Positions 18,612-27,927 of a DNA stretch of 46,139 bases are shown in pieces. The translations under genes and the position numbers were made by a program. The notes under the pieces are model-generated. The model was given only the letters and a program-made list of their open reading frames with translations. It searched no databases and was not told where the DNA came from. The number at the start of each line of letters is the position of its first letter. Position 1 is the first letter of the stretch. The DNA comes from Hydrogenophilaceae bacterium (GTDB taxonomy: Bacteria; Pseudomonadota; Gammaproteobacteria; Burkholderiales; Thiobacillaceae): assembly GCA_013389055.1 (NCBI GenBank), contig JACAEC010000124.1, positions 1 through 46,139 of the forward strand. The letters run 5' to 3'.

Positions 18612-21600
18612 ATGAGCGAAACGATCCCGGCCTCGCTGGAAGGCAGCCAGCGGCAAGGTAGCTGTAGCCTAGGCAATCTCCGTATCTCCTGGCAGGCATG
18701 GCGATCGACCCCAGCCGGCTGGCAGGCCGAATGCCTGCTGCAGCTGGGCAATTCGATGTCGCAGATCGTCTTGAACGAGGACAACCCCAGCCAATCCTTT
18801 CAGCTCTCCGGTGATGGCGAAACCGCTTGGGGCAGCCTCGACCTGACGCCGGCCGCCAACGGCGACACCCTCCTGGGAATTACCTACCAGACCAGCGGCC
18901 TCGCCGAACAAATCGCGACGCTGCACATCTGGAACGTCTGCAGGACCTGCGACCACGTCCCCCCCATGTATGGCAACGCATTCTTGGGTAACGGCGGCTG
19001 GCTCAAGGTGGGTTGGACCATCACCGGCTCGGAAGACACCTGCCAAAAGGTCCTGCTCAACGTGGAGACTGCCGATGGCATCAAGCTAGGCCGCGACACC
19101 CTGACACCGCAACAACCCGAGTGGTACCAGGTTATCCAACAAGGCTACGGCTACGCCGAACTGCTATTGGCCGAGCGCTTCCATGTCGACGGCCGCATCA
19201 TGCTCGAAGCGACGCTACGCCACACCCAGTCACCTACCCAGCAGGTGACGTTGGCCGTCCTGCCCGGCGGCTCGCCGGTGCCAGAGCCAGAACCGGACGA
19301 CAAACCCGGCGACACCTTGGTGCTCGGCCCCCCGCGCAACTTCGCCTCGTTCACCTACCCGCGTGCCCTGCAGCCCCCCAGTGCCGGCCAGCAGGGCCGC
19401 CGCTTTTTCAGCCTGTCGAACACTGGCGCCTTTCAAACCCAATTGGCCAGCCTCAAAGCCAAACCGGATCGCGCCGGCATGGTGGCCCTGGCCCAGGGCT
19501 TCAAGAACGATCCGGCACAGTTCGTCGACCAGATCGCCAGCCTGCAAGGGGCCATGGGACGGCTGCAAGGCCCGGCAGTACAGGCCTTTCTGTCCCTCCA
19601 CCCGGAAACCTTGGCGGAGCTGAATGCCGCTTTGGAGGCCCTGCTCGGCGAGCCTGTGGCGAGCTTCCTGCAAGACCCGAATTACGAAGGCCAATGGCAC
19701 CGCCTGCAAGACAGCGTGATCGCCATCGTGGTGCTGGGCAGCCGGATCGGACGCCATGAAGCCGACTTGATCCGCGCCTTGATGGTCTGCCACGTCGCCA
19801 CCTGGCTCAATGCCCTCATCCCGATTCCGCAAGGGAACCCCTCGCCGCAGCCGACGCCGACACCCGAGCCGATGGCTGAGCCGACACCGACGCCCATACC
19901 TTTACCGATACCCCTATCGACCCCCGCGCACATGCGCGAGGTGCTGCAAGCGAATTCGCTGTTGCCGGACAATATCTTGCCGCTGCCGCAAGCGCCCGCC
20001 ACCAGCACCGTCAGCCCGCTCGGCTATGCCGACATCAAGATCATCCGGCAGCGGCTGAAGCGCTACCGCCTCGGCGAACTCGCCCATGTGGAAAACGTCA
20101 TGCGGGGCGAGACCAAGGAGGAGACCCAGCAACACAGCCGGCAGATCGAGTCTCAGCAAAACGACACGCAGCTCAGCCACGACAGCGATCAGCGCAAGCT
20201 CGATTACGACGGCCGCTCGCACCAATCCGAGGCCACGGCCAGCAGCCCGATCAACGACCTCAAACGCGAGTTCGACAGCCTGAAAAAACTATACGACAGC
20301 GATGGCCTGTCGGTGACGGTCAGCGGCGGCTGGACCGACACCCTGGATGGCCCGACAACCTTGGACGACCAGGCCACCCTCTATGCCCGCAACCTGCTCG
20401 ACCGGGCCAGCAGTCGAGTAGCTCGGCGGGTCAGCAAGCTGCGTCAGCAACGTACGCTCGAAGAGTTCAGCGAACTGCATCGTCGCCGCTTCCAGAACGA
20501 GGCCGGCACCGGCCACCTGATCGGCCTCTACCGTTGGGTCGACGAGATCCATGTCGCGCATCTCGAACAGGTCGGCAGCCGCCTCATCCTGGAATGTAAC
20601 TTGAGCAACCCCGCGGCGAATTTTCTGCAACGCAGCAATGCCCTGCACGGCATCAACCTCAGCGTCCCGGTGCCCCCGTGGGTGGCCGCCGACGGCATCG
20701 GCGCCGTCAACTCGGCCAATGACATCACCCGGGCCAATTACCTGAGCCTGGCCGGCCGCTATGGCGCCGACGTTCGGCCGCCGCCGCCGCAACAACGCAT
20801 CGTCAACGCCAACCTCGGCACCGATCCGCCGCACCCGATTGCCATGCTGCCCGTTCCGGACGGCTATCTCGCCGCCAGCGCGAACATCGCCTATGCCTGG
20901 GCTACACCACCCAGCCCAGCGGGACAGGGCAATACGCCGCCACCGACCTTTGACGTGCTGGTCGGCGATGCCGCGCAAAAGATCGACCCCGGTAGCGACC
21001 CCAATCCCGGCACCAAGACCCTCGCCGCCGTGCAGGCCACCGATGGCGCCCTGCCGGTCAGCATCGTCGCCGCTGGCCTGGCCTATGCCGTCAACGTCAG
21101 CCTGGTCTGCCAATGCCCGGACGACTCGCCCTTGTTTCGCCAATGGCAGATCGACACCTATGCCGAGATCGTGGCGGCCTATCGGCTGCGCAAAGAAGAG
21201 ACCAACCGCATCATGGGCCTACTCGCCGAAGAATTCGCCCGCCCCGGCAGCGAGGGCCGCCGCGAGACCGAACGCGAGGAACTGCGCCACGGCGCCATCC
21301 AGGCATTGATCGCGCCCTGCCTCGCGCTCGACACCGGCGTCACGCCACCACCATTGACGCCGGAGCAAGTTGAGTTCGAGTTGATCCCGTTCTTCCGTCA
21401 GGCCGTGGAATGGGCGGAGACGAGCTTCAGCTATTTCGGCCGCTATTCCGCAGGCAGCACTACAGACTGGCTGAACATGGTGCAAACGGTCGGCCAGGAC
21501 GACGGCTTCCACGAATTCCTTCAGGCCGGCTCGGCGAAACTGCTGTTGCCGGTCGGACCGGCTTACGTCTTGCCTATGCTGTTCTACTTGGCCTCCGGCG

Positions 21601-21830
21601 GCTACTTCTGGTTCGGCGAGCCCGGAATCTGCCCGGTGTTCGAGCACGACCTGTGGCTGGCCAACGAACTGAAGTCGCTGGCACGCAGGCCACCGGAGCC
21701 GATCCCCTTCAAAACTTGGGAGATCGAAGTCGCCACCTCCCTGCTGATGCTGCAACAGGACGGCACGCTGCCTAATTTAATTCCAGGGCAAAGTGATGAT
21801 GACACGGAGGCGGGCCGCCATGTTTTCTGA
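18612..21830 (+). CDS. Large (1072 aa) uncharacterised protein with a Pro-rich linker and a charged/helical mid-region
   Basis: Long ORF with consistent codon usage; linker PTPTPEPMAEPTPTPIPLPIPLSTPA; charged segment HVENVMRGETKEETQQHSRQIESQQNDTQLSHDSDQRKLDYD; GLYRWVDEIHVAHLEQVGSRLILECNLSNPAANFL; C-terminal EREELRHGAI...FFRQAVEWAETSFSYFGRYS. Confidence 0.85.
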   Translation: MSETIPASLEGSQRQGSCSLGNLRISWQAWRSTPAGWQAECLLQLGNSMSQIVLNEDNPSQSFQLSGDGETAWGSLDLTPAANGDTLLGITYQTSGLAEQIATLHIWNVCRTCDHVPPMYGNAFLGNGGWLKVGWTITGSEDTCQKVLLNVETADGIKLGRDTLTPQQPEWYQVIQQGYGYAELLLAERFHVDGRIMLEATLRHTQSPTQQVTLAVLPGGSPVPEPEPDDKPGDTLVLGPPRNFASFTYPRALQPPSAGQQGRRFFSLSNTGAFQTQLASLKAKPDRAGMVALAQGFKNDPAQFVDQIASLQGAMGRLQGPAVQAFLSLHPETLAELNAALEALLGEPVASFLQDPNYEGQWHRLQDSVIAIVVLGSRIGRHEADLIRALMVCHVATWLNALIPIPQGNPSPQPTPTPEPMAEPTPTPIPLPIPLSTPAHMREVLQANSLLPDNILPLPQAPATSTVSPLGYADIKIIRQRLKRYRLGELAHVENVMRGETKEETQQHSRQIESQQNDTQLSHDSDQRKLDYDGRSHQSEATASSPINDLKREFDSLKKLYDSDGLSVTVSGGWTDTLDGPTTLDDQATLYARNLLDRASSRVARRVSKLRQQRTLEEFSELHRRRFQNEAGTGHLIGLYRWVDEIHVAHLEQVGSRLILECNLSNPAANFLQRSNALHGINLSVPVPPWVAADGIGAVNSANDITRANYLSLAGRYGADVRPPPPQQRIVNANLGTDPPHPIAMLPVPDGYLAASANIAYAWATPPSPAGQGNTPPPTFDVLVGDAAQKIDPGSDPNPGTKTLAAVQATDGALPVSIVAAGLAYAVNVSLVCQCPDDSPLFRQWQIDTYAEIVAAYRLRKEETNRIMGLLAEEFARPGSEGRRETEREELRHGAIQALIAPCLALDTGVTPPPLTPEQVEFELIPFFRQAVEWAETSFSYFGRYSAGSTTDWLNMVQTVGQDDGFHEFLQAGSAKLLLPVGPAYVLPMLFYLASGGYFWFGEPGICPVFEHDLWLANELKSLARRPPEPIPFKTWEIEVATSLLMLQQDGTLPNLIPGQSDDDTEAGRHVF

Positions 21831-22491
21831 CGCGCTGCCCATAGGATCGATCATTCCCTACGCAGGCCCCATCAACAATCCGAACGATCCCAAGGGCGCC
21901 AGCAACTATCCGCCATACGGCTCGAAGGCCTACGACCTCTACCTGGAACAACACGGCTGGCTGGTCTGCGATGGCAGGACCGTGCTGGTAGCGAAATACC
22001 CGGAGCTGTTTCACGCCATCGGTTTCATCTACGGCCAGGCCGGGCCGGGCAAGTTCATGCTGCCCGACTATCGGGGCCGGGTCCTGCGCGGCGTCAACCT
22101 CGATGCCCAAGGACCGGACAAGCTGCCGCGCGACCCCGAGGCCAAAGACCGCACCGCATCCGGCAGCGGTGGCTGGGCCGGCAATCAGGTCGGCTCGGTG
22201 CAGGATGACGCCTTCCAGGCGCACGACCATCTCTACCAAAAAGCCGTTTCACTGAAACCCCAGGGCTACGCGGGAAGCGGCGCTTACAACAGTTACGAGA
22301 TACCCGAAACGCAAACGGATGGTGCGGTGAATCCGACCAAAAACCCGGATGCCATCAGCATCCGCCAAGCGCCAGAGACGCGGGTCAAGAACGCCTACGC
22401 CAACTTCATCATCAAGTACAGCCAGCGGCCGCAACTGTTCGGCTCCATGCTCGACACGGTGCTCGACCGTCTCACCGGCTTCGACTTTTAA
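21820..22491 (+). CDS. Phage tail collar domain protein (tail-fibre / microcystin-dependent-protein-like)
   Basis: MFSDALPIGSIIPYAG...WLVCDGRTVLVAKYPELFHAIGFIYGQAGPGKFMLPDYRGRVLRGVN: collar signature; ACGGAGG ribosome site; overlaps the upstream gene by 11 bp. Confidence 0.88.
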   Translation: MFSDALPIGSIIPYAGPINNPNDPKGASNYPPYGSKAYDLYLEQHGWLVCDGRTVLVAKYPELFHAIGFIYGQAGPGKFMLPDYRGRVLRGVNLDAQGPDKLPRDPEAKDRTASGSGGWAGNQVGSVQDDAFQAHDHLYQKAVSLKPQGYAGSGAYNSYEIPETQTDGAVNPTKNPDAISIRQAPETRVKNAYANFIIKYSQRPQLFGSMLDTVLDRLTGFDF

Positions 22492-22602
22492 AGTCCACGC
22501 CCAATCCATTTTCACGCCGCACCACCGACATCCGTCTTATCGACACAAGCAATGAGATCGACCTGCACGGTCTCGACAAAATAATTTTCGAAAGGGATGA
22601 CG

Positions 22603-23370
22603 ATGGCGATGATCTACACGCTGCATAACATCAACGTGGACGACATGGCGACCGCAGTGCTGGTGAAGAATGCGCTCGACAGCACGGCGACCAAGCCTTG
22701 CGGCACCAGCCAGCCCGAAAACACGCCCAGCGCAAAAACAAAAAAGACCACGGGCGATGCGGCAGCAGAGCCATCCGCACCTACGCCTGCCCCGCCGGCG
22801 CCGAGCTTCATCTATTGCCCCTGGCAGTTCCTCAACCCATCGCGAGGTGCCGAAGAGGGTTTTACCTACAACAACAGCCTTTCCGTCGTGATCAAAAAGT
22901 CCTCCGGGGCCGGCACGATTCAGAGCAAGCGGGTTCCCGTGCAACTAGGCAGCAGCTACATGCTGGTCATCGGGGAAAAGGATATCCAGCTACAGACCCT
23001 GCCCCAGAACGGGAAGGGCTATGTCGAGCTCGTCACCCCGACCCCATCGGTTGATCCGTTTACCGTGAACATCGAGTGGCACTTGAGTGATCTCGATCAA
23101 TCCCAAGGCCGCTGTATCGGCATTACCCAGAATATCGGCCCCGACACGAGCGCCTTCTTCCAGCCCGACAATGGCACCTTGTTGTTTTTTTCTGTCGCTG
23201 CCAACGCGGCAACGCAGACCTATGCGCCGTCCGACATCCCCAAGACGGCGACGGCCTATCAGCCGCCCAACAACGTCATTCAGGTGGGAGTAACCCTCGA
23301 AAAAGACGCGACCGGCCTACCCGCCTACACCTTCGACCGGCTCAACGCGGCAGTAGCAACACAAGACTGA
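22603..23370 (+). CDS. Uncharacterised protein, divergent member of the three-gene paralog family (start 22597 or 22603)
   Basis: IYTLHNINVDDMATAVLVKNAL...FIYCPWQFLNPSRGAEEGFTYNNSLSV resembles the N-termini of the next two ORFs. Confidence 0.72.
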   Translation: MAMIYTLHNINVDDMATAVLVKNALDSTATKPCGTSQPENTPSAKTKKTTGDAAAEPSAPTPAPPAPSFIYCPWQFLNPSRGAEEGFTYNNSLSVVIKKSSGAGTIQSKRVPVQLGSSYMLVIGEKDIQLQTLPQNGKGYVELVTPTPSVDPFTVNIEWHLSDLDQSQGRCIGITQNIGPDTSAFFQPDNGTLLFFSVAANAATQTYAPSDIPKTATAYQPPNNVIQVGVTLEKDATGLPAYTFDRLNAAVATQD

Positions 23371-23469
23371 CCGGCAATCCGTTCCAACCGGCGCCGGGAG
23401 AATCCACGGACTCGACTTCCTGCGCCGTTTTTACCAGAGCCCGAACCATACCAAACCAAGGAGTAAACA

Positions 23470-24093
23470 ATGGCTACCAAATTCAACGTCACCATGGATG
23501 TGGAGGACATGCAGGGCAAAACCGTCCTGGTCTTCCTCAAGCCGCAAAATCCCCAGCGCAACTACATGATCCATGCCTGGCAGGTGCTCACCGGCTCGGC
23601 TGGCGCCACCGAGTCCTTCCTGTACGAAGCGACCATTTCCACCGATGTGACCAGCACCGGCGTCAACAACAACACCATCGTCTCCGGCCGGCAGACGGTG
23701 CAGCCGGGCCAACTGTTGTCGGCGATCAGCCCCAACAGCCTGTCGCCCATGCTGCAACCGGCGCCGACCTCGCTGGCCCAGGCCAAGTTGACCCCGCAGC
23801 AGGCCGGCGTGATCAACCAAACCAACCCGTTCATCCAGTTCAACAGCAACTGGTACGTGAACGACAAGCCGGTGGTGACCATGCCCTATGTCGATGCCAA
23901 CATGACCGTGAGCTTCGAGTACCTGCCGAACTTCTACTTCATGGTGGCCTCGCCGCCCCTGATCGGCCAGACCTACATCGTCCAGAACTTCTCGGACATG
24001 ACCCAGTACGTGATGCCGATCACCGCCACTTCGGTCGACGTCAACCTGACCCGCAACCAGGGCCTGTGGACCTTCGACTTCGACGCAAAGTAA
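23470..24093 (+). CDS. Uncharacterised protein, paralog family member 2
   Basis: Strong RBS AAGGAG; FNVTMDVEDMQGKTVLVFLKPQNPQRNYMIHAWQVL...LTPQQAGVINQTNPF...KPVVTMPYVDANMTVSFEYLPNFYFMVASP. Confidence 0.85.
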   Translation: MATKFNVTMDVEDMQGKTVLVFLKPQNPQRNYMIHAWQVLTGSAGATESFLYEATISTDVTSTGVNNNTIVSGRQTVQPGQLLSAISPNSLSPMLQPAPTSLAQAKLTPQQAGVINQTNPFIQFNSNWYVNDKPVVTMPYVDANMTVSFEYLPNFYFMVASPPLIGQTYIVQNFSDMTQYVMPITATSVDVNLTRNQGLWTFDFDAK

Positions 24094-24165
24094 GCCGGGC
24101 ACCGGATGGCCTGGCTCGAAGACAGGCCATCCGGCCATTGCGGCAACTCAGAATAGACGAGCGCC

Positions 24166-24798
24166 ATGATCGAATGCAGGGTCCACTCCGAGGTCGACGA
24201 CATGCAGGGCAAGCGGGTGCTGGTCTTCCTCCGGCCCCAACGCCAGAGAACCAATTTTCTTGTTCATGCCTGGCAAGACCTTGAGATCTCATCCGGCGCC
24301 ACGGCCTGTTTCAATTTCGACACCCGGATCAGCGCCCGCCTGCTCACTCGGGGAAAGAGCAGCAACAATCCCACCCGGTCCGCTGAACAAACGATCAACC
24401 CCGGCCAGCTCTACCTGGCCACGCGGCGGGACGGCCTGTCACCCACGCTGGAACCGGCCACAACCGGCATGGCGCGCGAACGACTGACGCCGCAGCAAGC
24501 CGGCGTCTACAACCAGACCTACCCCTACACCAGCGTCGATTGCACCTGGCACGTCAGCGGCAGCCCGGTAGTCACCATGCCGGGGTTGGACTGGGGCATG
24601 ACCTGCAGCTTCGAATATGTGCCGACGCTCTATTTCATGATCGCCGCACCGCTCATCACCGGCGAAAACTTCACCGTGCAAGCCTTTACCGATATGACGC
24701 CATACCCCGTGATCCCAGACATCTCATCGATCGATGTCGAGATTACCCGCGAGAAGGGCCGTTGGCTGTTCAGCTTCCTGACTGACCTGGACGAGTAA
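24166..24798 (+). CDS. Uncharacterised protein, paralog family member 3
   Basis: VDDMQGKRVLVFLRPQRQRTNFLVHAWQDL...LTPQQAGVYNQTYPY...SPVVTMPGLDWGMTCSFEYVPTLYFMIAAP; clearly homologous to the preceding ORF. Confidence 0.85.
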   Translation: MIECRVHSEVDDMQGKRVLVFLRPQRQRTNFLVHAWQDLEISSGATACFNFDTRISARLLTRGKSSNNPTRSAEQTINPGQLYLATRRDGLSPTLEPATTGMARERLTPQQAGVYNQTYPYTSVDCTWHVSGSPVVTMPGLDWGMTCSFEYVPTLYFMIAAPLITGENFTVQAFTDMTPYPVIPDISSIDVEITREKGRWLFSFLTDLDE

Positions 24799-24924
24799 CG
24801 GGGCGCAACTCTAGCTCACATTGTTGCCGACATAAACGTCATACAACTGCCAGGTCACCACCTGGACACCTAAGCGATGCATCACATGGCATGCGTCATT
24901 CGACTACGACAACAGGAGAAACCC

Positions 24925-25509
24925 ATGAACAAACCATCTTGCCTGATCACCAGCCCCGCCATCCGACTGATCTCGATCAGCCGTCTCAGGCGGGCTGCGC
25001 TGGGCTCAACCATGACGACTGCCCTCGCCACACTGCTAGCAGCATTGCTGGCAACGACCGTCCATGCCCAAATCTACCGGGGAATGCGTCCGGACCCGGC
25101 CAACGCCAACCAACCCCAAGTCGCCAACACGGCGTTGGGCCTGGGCGTACGGGATGCCGATGTCGTGTTGACGCCAGCCGGCATTGCCTTGCCAAACAAC
25201 CCCGATACCGGCACGCCGCAGGGCACGTCGGTAGTCACGGCCAATCCCTGCGAGCTTCCCGCCTTTACCCGACCGGCCGGCAACAACTGGAACGGCACCG
25301 GCAATGCCAACCTGAACGTATGGGTCATGGACCAAAACAACCTGCCGGGCACGCTGCAGGTCCAAGCGGCACCTGTGGCTGGCAGCCCGAATCACGCTGT
25401 GATCAGCACCGCTGGCGTCGGCCTGACCCTGCCCAACTTCCGTGCCGCTGTCGCCAGTACGCAGGCCCAGTGGGCGATCGAGCCACCCCCTGCCAATGCC
25501 TGCCCATAA
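24925..25509 (+). CDS. Uncharacterised exported protein
   Basis: Start MNKPSCL with AGGAGA upstream; basic N-region then ALATLLAALLATTVHAQIYRG, a plausible signal peptide with cleavage after HAQ. Confidence 0.72.
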   Translation: MNKPSCLITSPAIRLISISRLRRAALGSTMTTALATLLAALLATTVHAQIYRGMRPDPANANQPQVANTALGLGVRDADVVLTPAGIALPNNPDTGTPQGTSVVTANPCELPAFTRPAGNNWNGTGNANLNVWVMDQNNLPGTLQVQAAPVAGSPNHAVISTAGVGLTLPNFRAAVASTQAQWAIEPPPANACP

Positions 25510-25578
25510 AAACATGAGGCGATCAGGAGAAGCCCCAACTTCGACTAGGCCACAAAAAACATAGTTGAAGGATGGATC

Positions 25579-25863
25579 ATGGTTTGCAAAGGGAAACTGG
25601 ACTTGGAGGCCCATTGTGCAAGCCGCTTGGCTAACGGGGTCTTCACCTTCGCCGAGCTCTTGGCCTGCATCTTGGCCAGCAATGCGGCCGGGCTCGGCAA
25701 AGGCGAGATCGTCGACATCCTCAATGGCGTGCTGCAAACCCTGGAGGCGCAGGGGCGCGAAGCCGAGTTCGAAATCGTTGCCGAACTCGTTCAACGCATC
25801 ACCGGCTTCTTTTCGCCTCATGGCGTCATTCATCTTAGGGACTTCGAACCACCAGCAGAATGA
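25579..25863 (+). CDS. Small uncharacterised protein (94 aa)
   Basis: MVCKGKLDLEAHCASRLANGVFTFAELLACILASNAAGLGKGEIVDILNGVLQTLEAQGREAEFEIVAELVQRITGFF; lies in the gap between co-oriented ORFs. Confidence 0.6.
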   Translation: MVCKGKLDLEAHCASRLANGVFTFAELLACILASNAAGLGKGEIVDILNGVLQTLEAQGREAEFEIVAELVQRITGFFSPHGVIHLRDFEPPAE

Positions 25864-25966
25864 ATGCTTCACAAGTCCTGCCGCAATCTCGTCTTGTCGT
25901 AGGCAGAGATGTCAGCCCATTTCAGCCGAGCGTGACTGAAGCCACTAACCAAAGGAGGAACACACC

Positions 25967-26824
25967 ATGGCCTTGACCGGCAAATTTACCGACATACCGA
26001 GCGGCAACCTGAATCCCACCTTGAGCGCCGGCAGGCTCAGCGCCGCCTTTGACATGAAGGCACTCTTCACGACAGACAGCGGCACCTGTGCCAAAGGCGA
26101 ATACCGGCAGCATGTCAAAGGCCAGTTCAAGGCCAACGGCACCGTCATCCAGCATAGGCTCTGCGACAGCACTTGGCTCGACGCAGGAACCTTCTACGAA
26201 GACGGCTGTGGGCCTTCAGGCACCAACCCGGGCCCTTGCACGGCCTATGGCCACCGGGACTGTCCCGATCACCCGTATGACATGTACAGCCCCGACCCCC
26301 GCAGCACAGGTTGCACATACGTCGGCTGGGACGCGCCTGGAATCACCGGCAACCCAGGTGATAAGCTGGAAGTGGATTTGAGCTTCATGGCCGAGTTGAT
26401 CAATGTCGATACCGGCGCTGTTTTGGCTTCTGCCAGCTGGACCGTGAAAGGGAGTGCCACTGTGCCGACGAAAACCTTGCGTCCTTCCACCCTGACCCAA
26501 CTCGCAGCAGCACAACGGCTCGACGCCGTCGTGGAATACCACGAGGAGAAAGGCCATTGGCAGGTCACGCTGCTGATCGCGCGACCGTCCCGGCCCCAGG
26601 CCCAGGCCCTTAGCAAGCGCACTCTCACGGTCAACCTCCTGGATTCGAAACGCCAGCCCTTGGCCCTCCTCTCCGGTCAGCAGGCTAAGTCCTATGTAGT
26701 GGGTGGCAGTAAGGGAGAGACCGAAACCATCCTCTACTTCTTCGAAGCTGGCGATCTGGCGCCATCGGCCCTCAAGGTGGAGATGGATGGCCAGTGCATC
26801 AACCTGGAACTCGAGGAAGACTAG
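25967..26824 (+). CDS. Uncharacterised cysteine-rich protein
   Basis: RBS AAAGGAGG before ATG; seven Cys including DGCGPSGTNPGPCTAYGHRDCPDHPYDMYSPDPRSTGC. Confidence 0.75.
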   Translation: MALTGKFTDIPSGNLNPTLSAGRLSAAFDMKALFTTDSGTCAKGEYRQHVKGQFKANGTVIQHRLCDSTWLDAGTFYEDGCGPSGTNPGPCTAYGHRDCPDHPYDMYSPDPRSTGCTYVGWDAPGITGNPGDKLEVDLSFMAELINVDTGAVLASASWTVKGSATVPTKTLRPSTLTQLAAAQRLDAVVEYHEEKGHWQVTLLIARPSRPQAQALSKRTLTVNLLDSKRQPLALLSGQQAKSYVVGGSKGETETILYFFEAGDLAPSALKVEMDGQCINLELEED

Positions 26825-26842
26825 GTTTAGGCAGCAAAGACG

Positions 26843-26876
26843 CGGGGCGGGCACTGGATTGGCCAGTCCTGCCCCG
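26843..26876. terminator. Compound hairpin after the Cys-rich ORF (possible transcript end; no T-tract)
   Basis: CGGGGCGGGCACTGG-ATTGG-CCAGTCCTGCCCCG. Confidence 0.35.
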
Positions 26877-27025
26877 ACACGTCAGCATTCCAGCGGCAGC
26901 CCCTTCTTAACAACGTAGCAATTAGCGCGGCGTTTGTCCGACCACCACCGGTTTCGGAGTTCCCGCGCCAAGGGTGGCCGTAATCGATCGCCCCTTGCCC
27001 CACCGATATTGAGAGGATGCTTCTC

Positions 27026-27880
27026 ATGCAGCGCCAGCATTTTTTCGCCAGGTTCATATCACTTTGCCTGCTGATCCTCGCCCCGCTTGCCCAATCAGCC
27101 GGCACGCCGGCATCCAGTGTCGGCTCCTTAAGCTGGAAGAAGACGCAGGTACAACCGACCTTGTTGTACAAGGAGGTCCACCCAGCCGCGGCCAATTACC
27201 TCGGCCTGCCCGCCACCGCGCCTGTCACGCCCGACCAAAGCGCCTTCGTGCAAATCACCGACTCCGCGCGCTATGGCGGTAATGTGGCCAAGACCGTGCT
27301 CTACGGCTGGCAACTGCATTATTCCGGCGTCACCGTCGTCAACAAGAACAGCGGCAGGTCGAGCCAGGTCAATCTCACCTTGCTGATCGACGGCAGCACC
27401 GGGCCCAATGGCCGTCCGACCAAGGCGCTGGTCGCAGCCATTACCGACATCAACCAGGCGGCCTGGCTGCCACCCGTGTTGCCCAGCCGGGACTATACCC
27501 AGGCCATGCGGGATGATGGCTGGACGGTCGACCGCCTACAGACCACGCCGCTCAACTCCAAGGTGACACAACTGCTTGCAGCCCTCTGGATGAACAACGG
27601 CATCGACCCGGCACAAGCCGGCCAGATCCTGCTGCGGCCCATGCAGGTGAGCTTGGCCCTGCCGGCAAAGCGCGCCAGCGGCGGTCGTTTGCAGCCCTTG
27701 CAGCCCACGGGCATTTATTGGATCGCGCTGGTCACCGGCACCAGAACCCATACCATCACCGGGCCCGATCCGATTTCGCCCAGCCCAGCGACCACTACCA
27801 GCGAGCGCTACATGACCGGCTTGGTCGCCCTGTTCAGCGACTTCGGCCAGCAATCGATTCGCGGCATCTATCTGCCCTGA
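27026..27880 (+). CDS. Uncharacterised exported protein
   Basis: MQRQHFFARFISLCLLILAPLAQSAGTPAS signal peptide; AGAGGA RBS 8 nt upstream of ATG 27026; no recognised domain. Confidence 0.75.
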   Translation: MQRQHFFARFISLCLLILAPLAQSAGTPASSVGSLSWKKTQVQPTLLYKEVHPAAANYLGLPATAPVTPDQSAFVQITDSARYGGNVAKTVLYGWQLHYSGVTVVNKNSGRSSQVNLTLLIDGSTGPNGRPTKALVAAITDINQAAWLPPVLPSRDYTQAMRDDGWTVDRLQTTPLNSKVTQLLAALWMNNGIDPAQAGQILLRPMQVSLALPAKRASGGRLQPLQPTGIYWIALVTGTRTHTITGPDPISPSPATTTSERYMTGLVALFSDFGQQSIRGIYLP

Positions 27881-27894
27881 ACCGCCGACATTAC

Positions 27895-27927
27895 GGGCAC
27901 ATCCCTCCCCCCGCCGTCGATGTGCCC
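27895..27927. terminator. 9-bp perfect inverted repeat at the end of the cluster
   Basis: GGGCACATC...GATGTGCCC; no T-tract. Confidence 0.3.

Noticed and set aside
17887-27880. Prophage or complete contractile injection system
   Set aside because: Only a collar domain is phage-like; no capsid, terminase, sheath, tube, baseplate, ATPase or integrase ORFs are visible.
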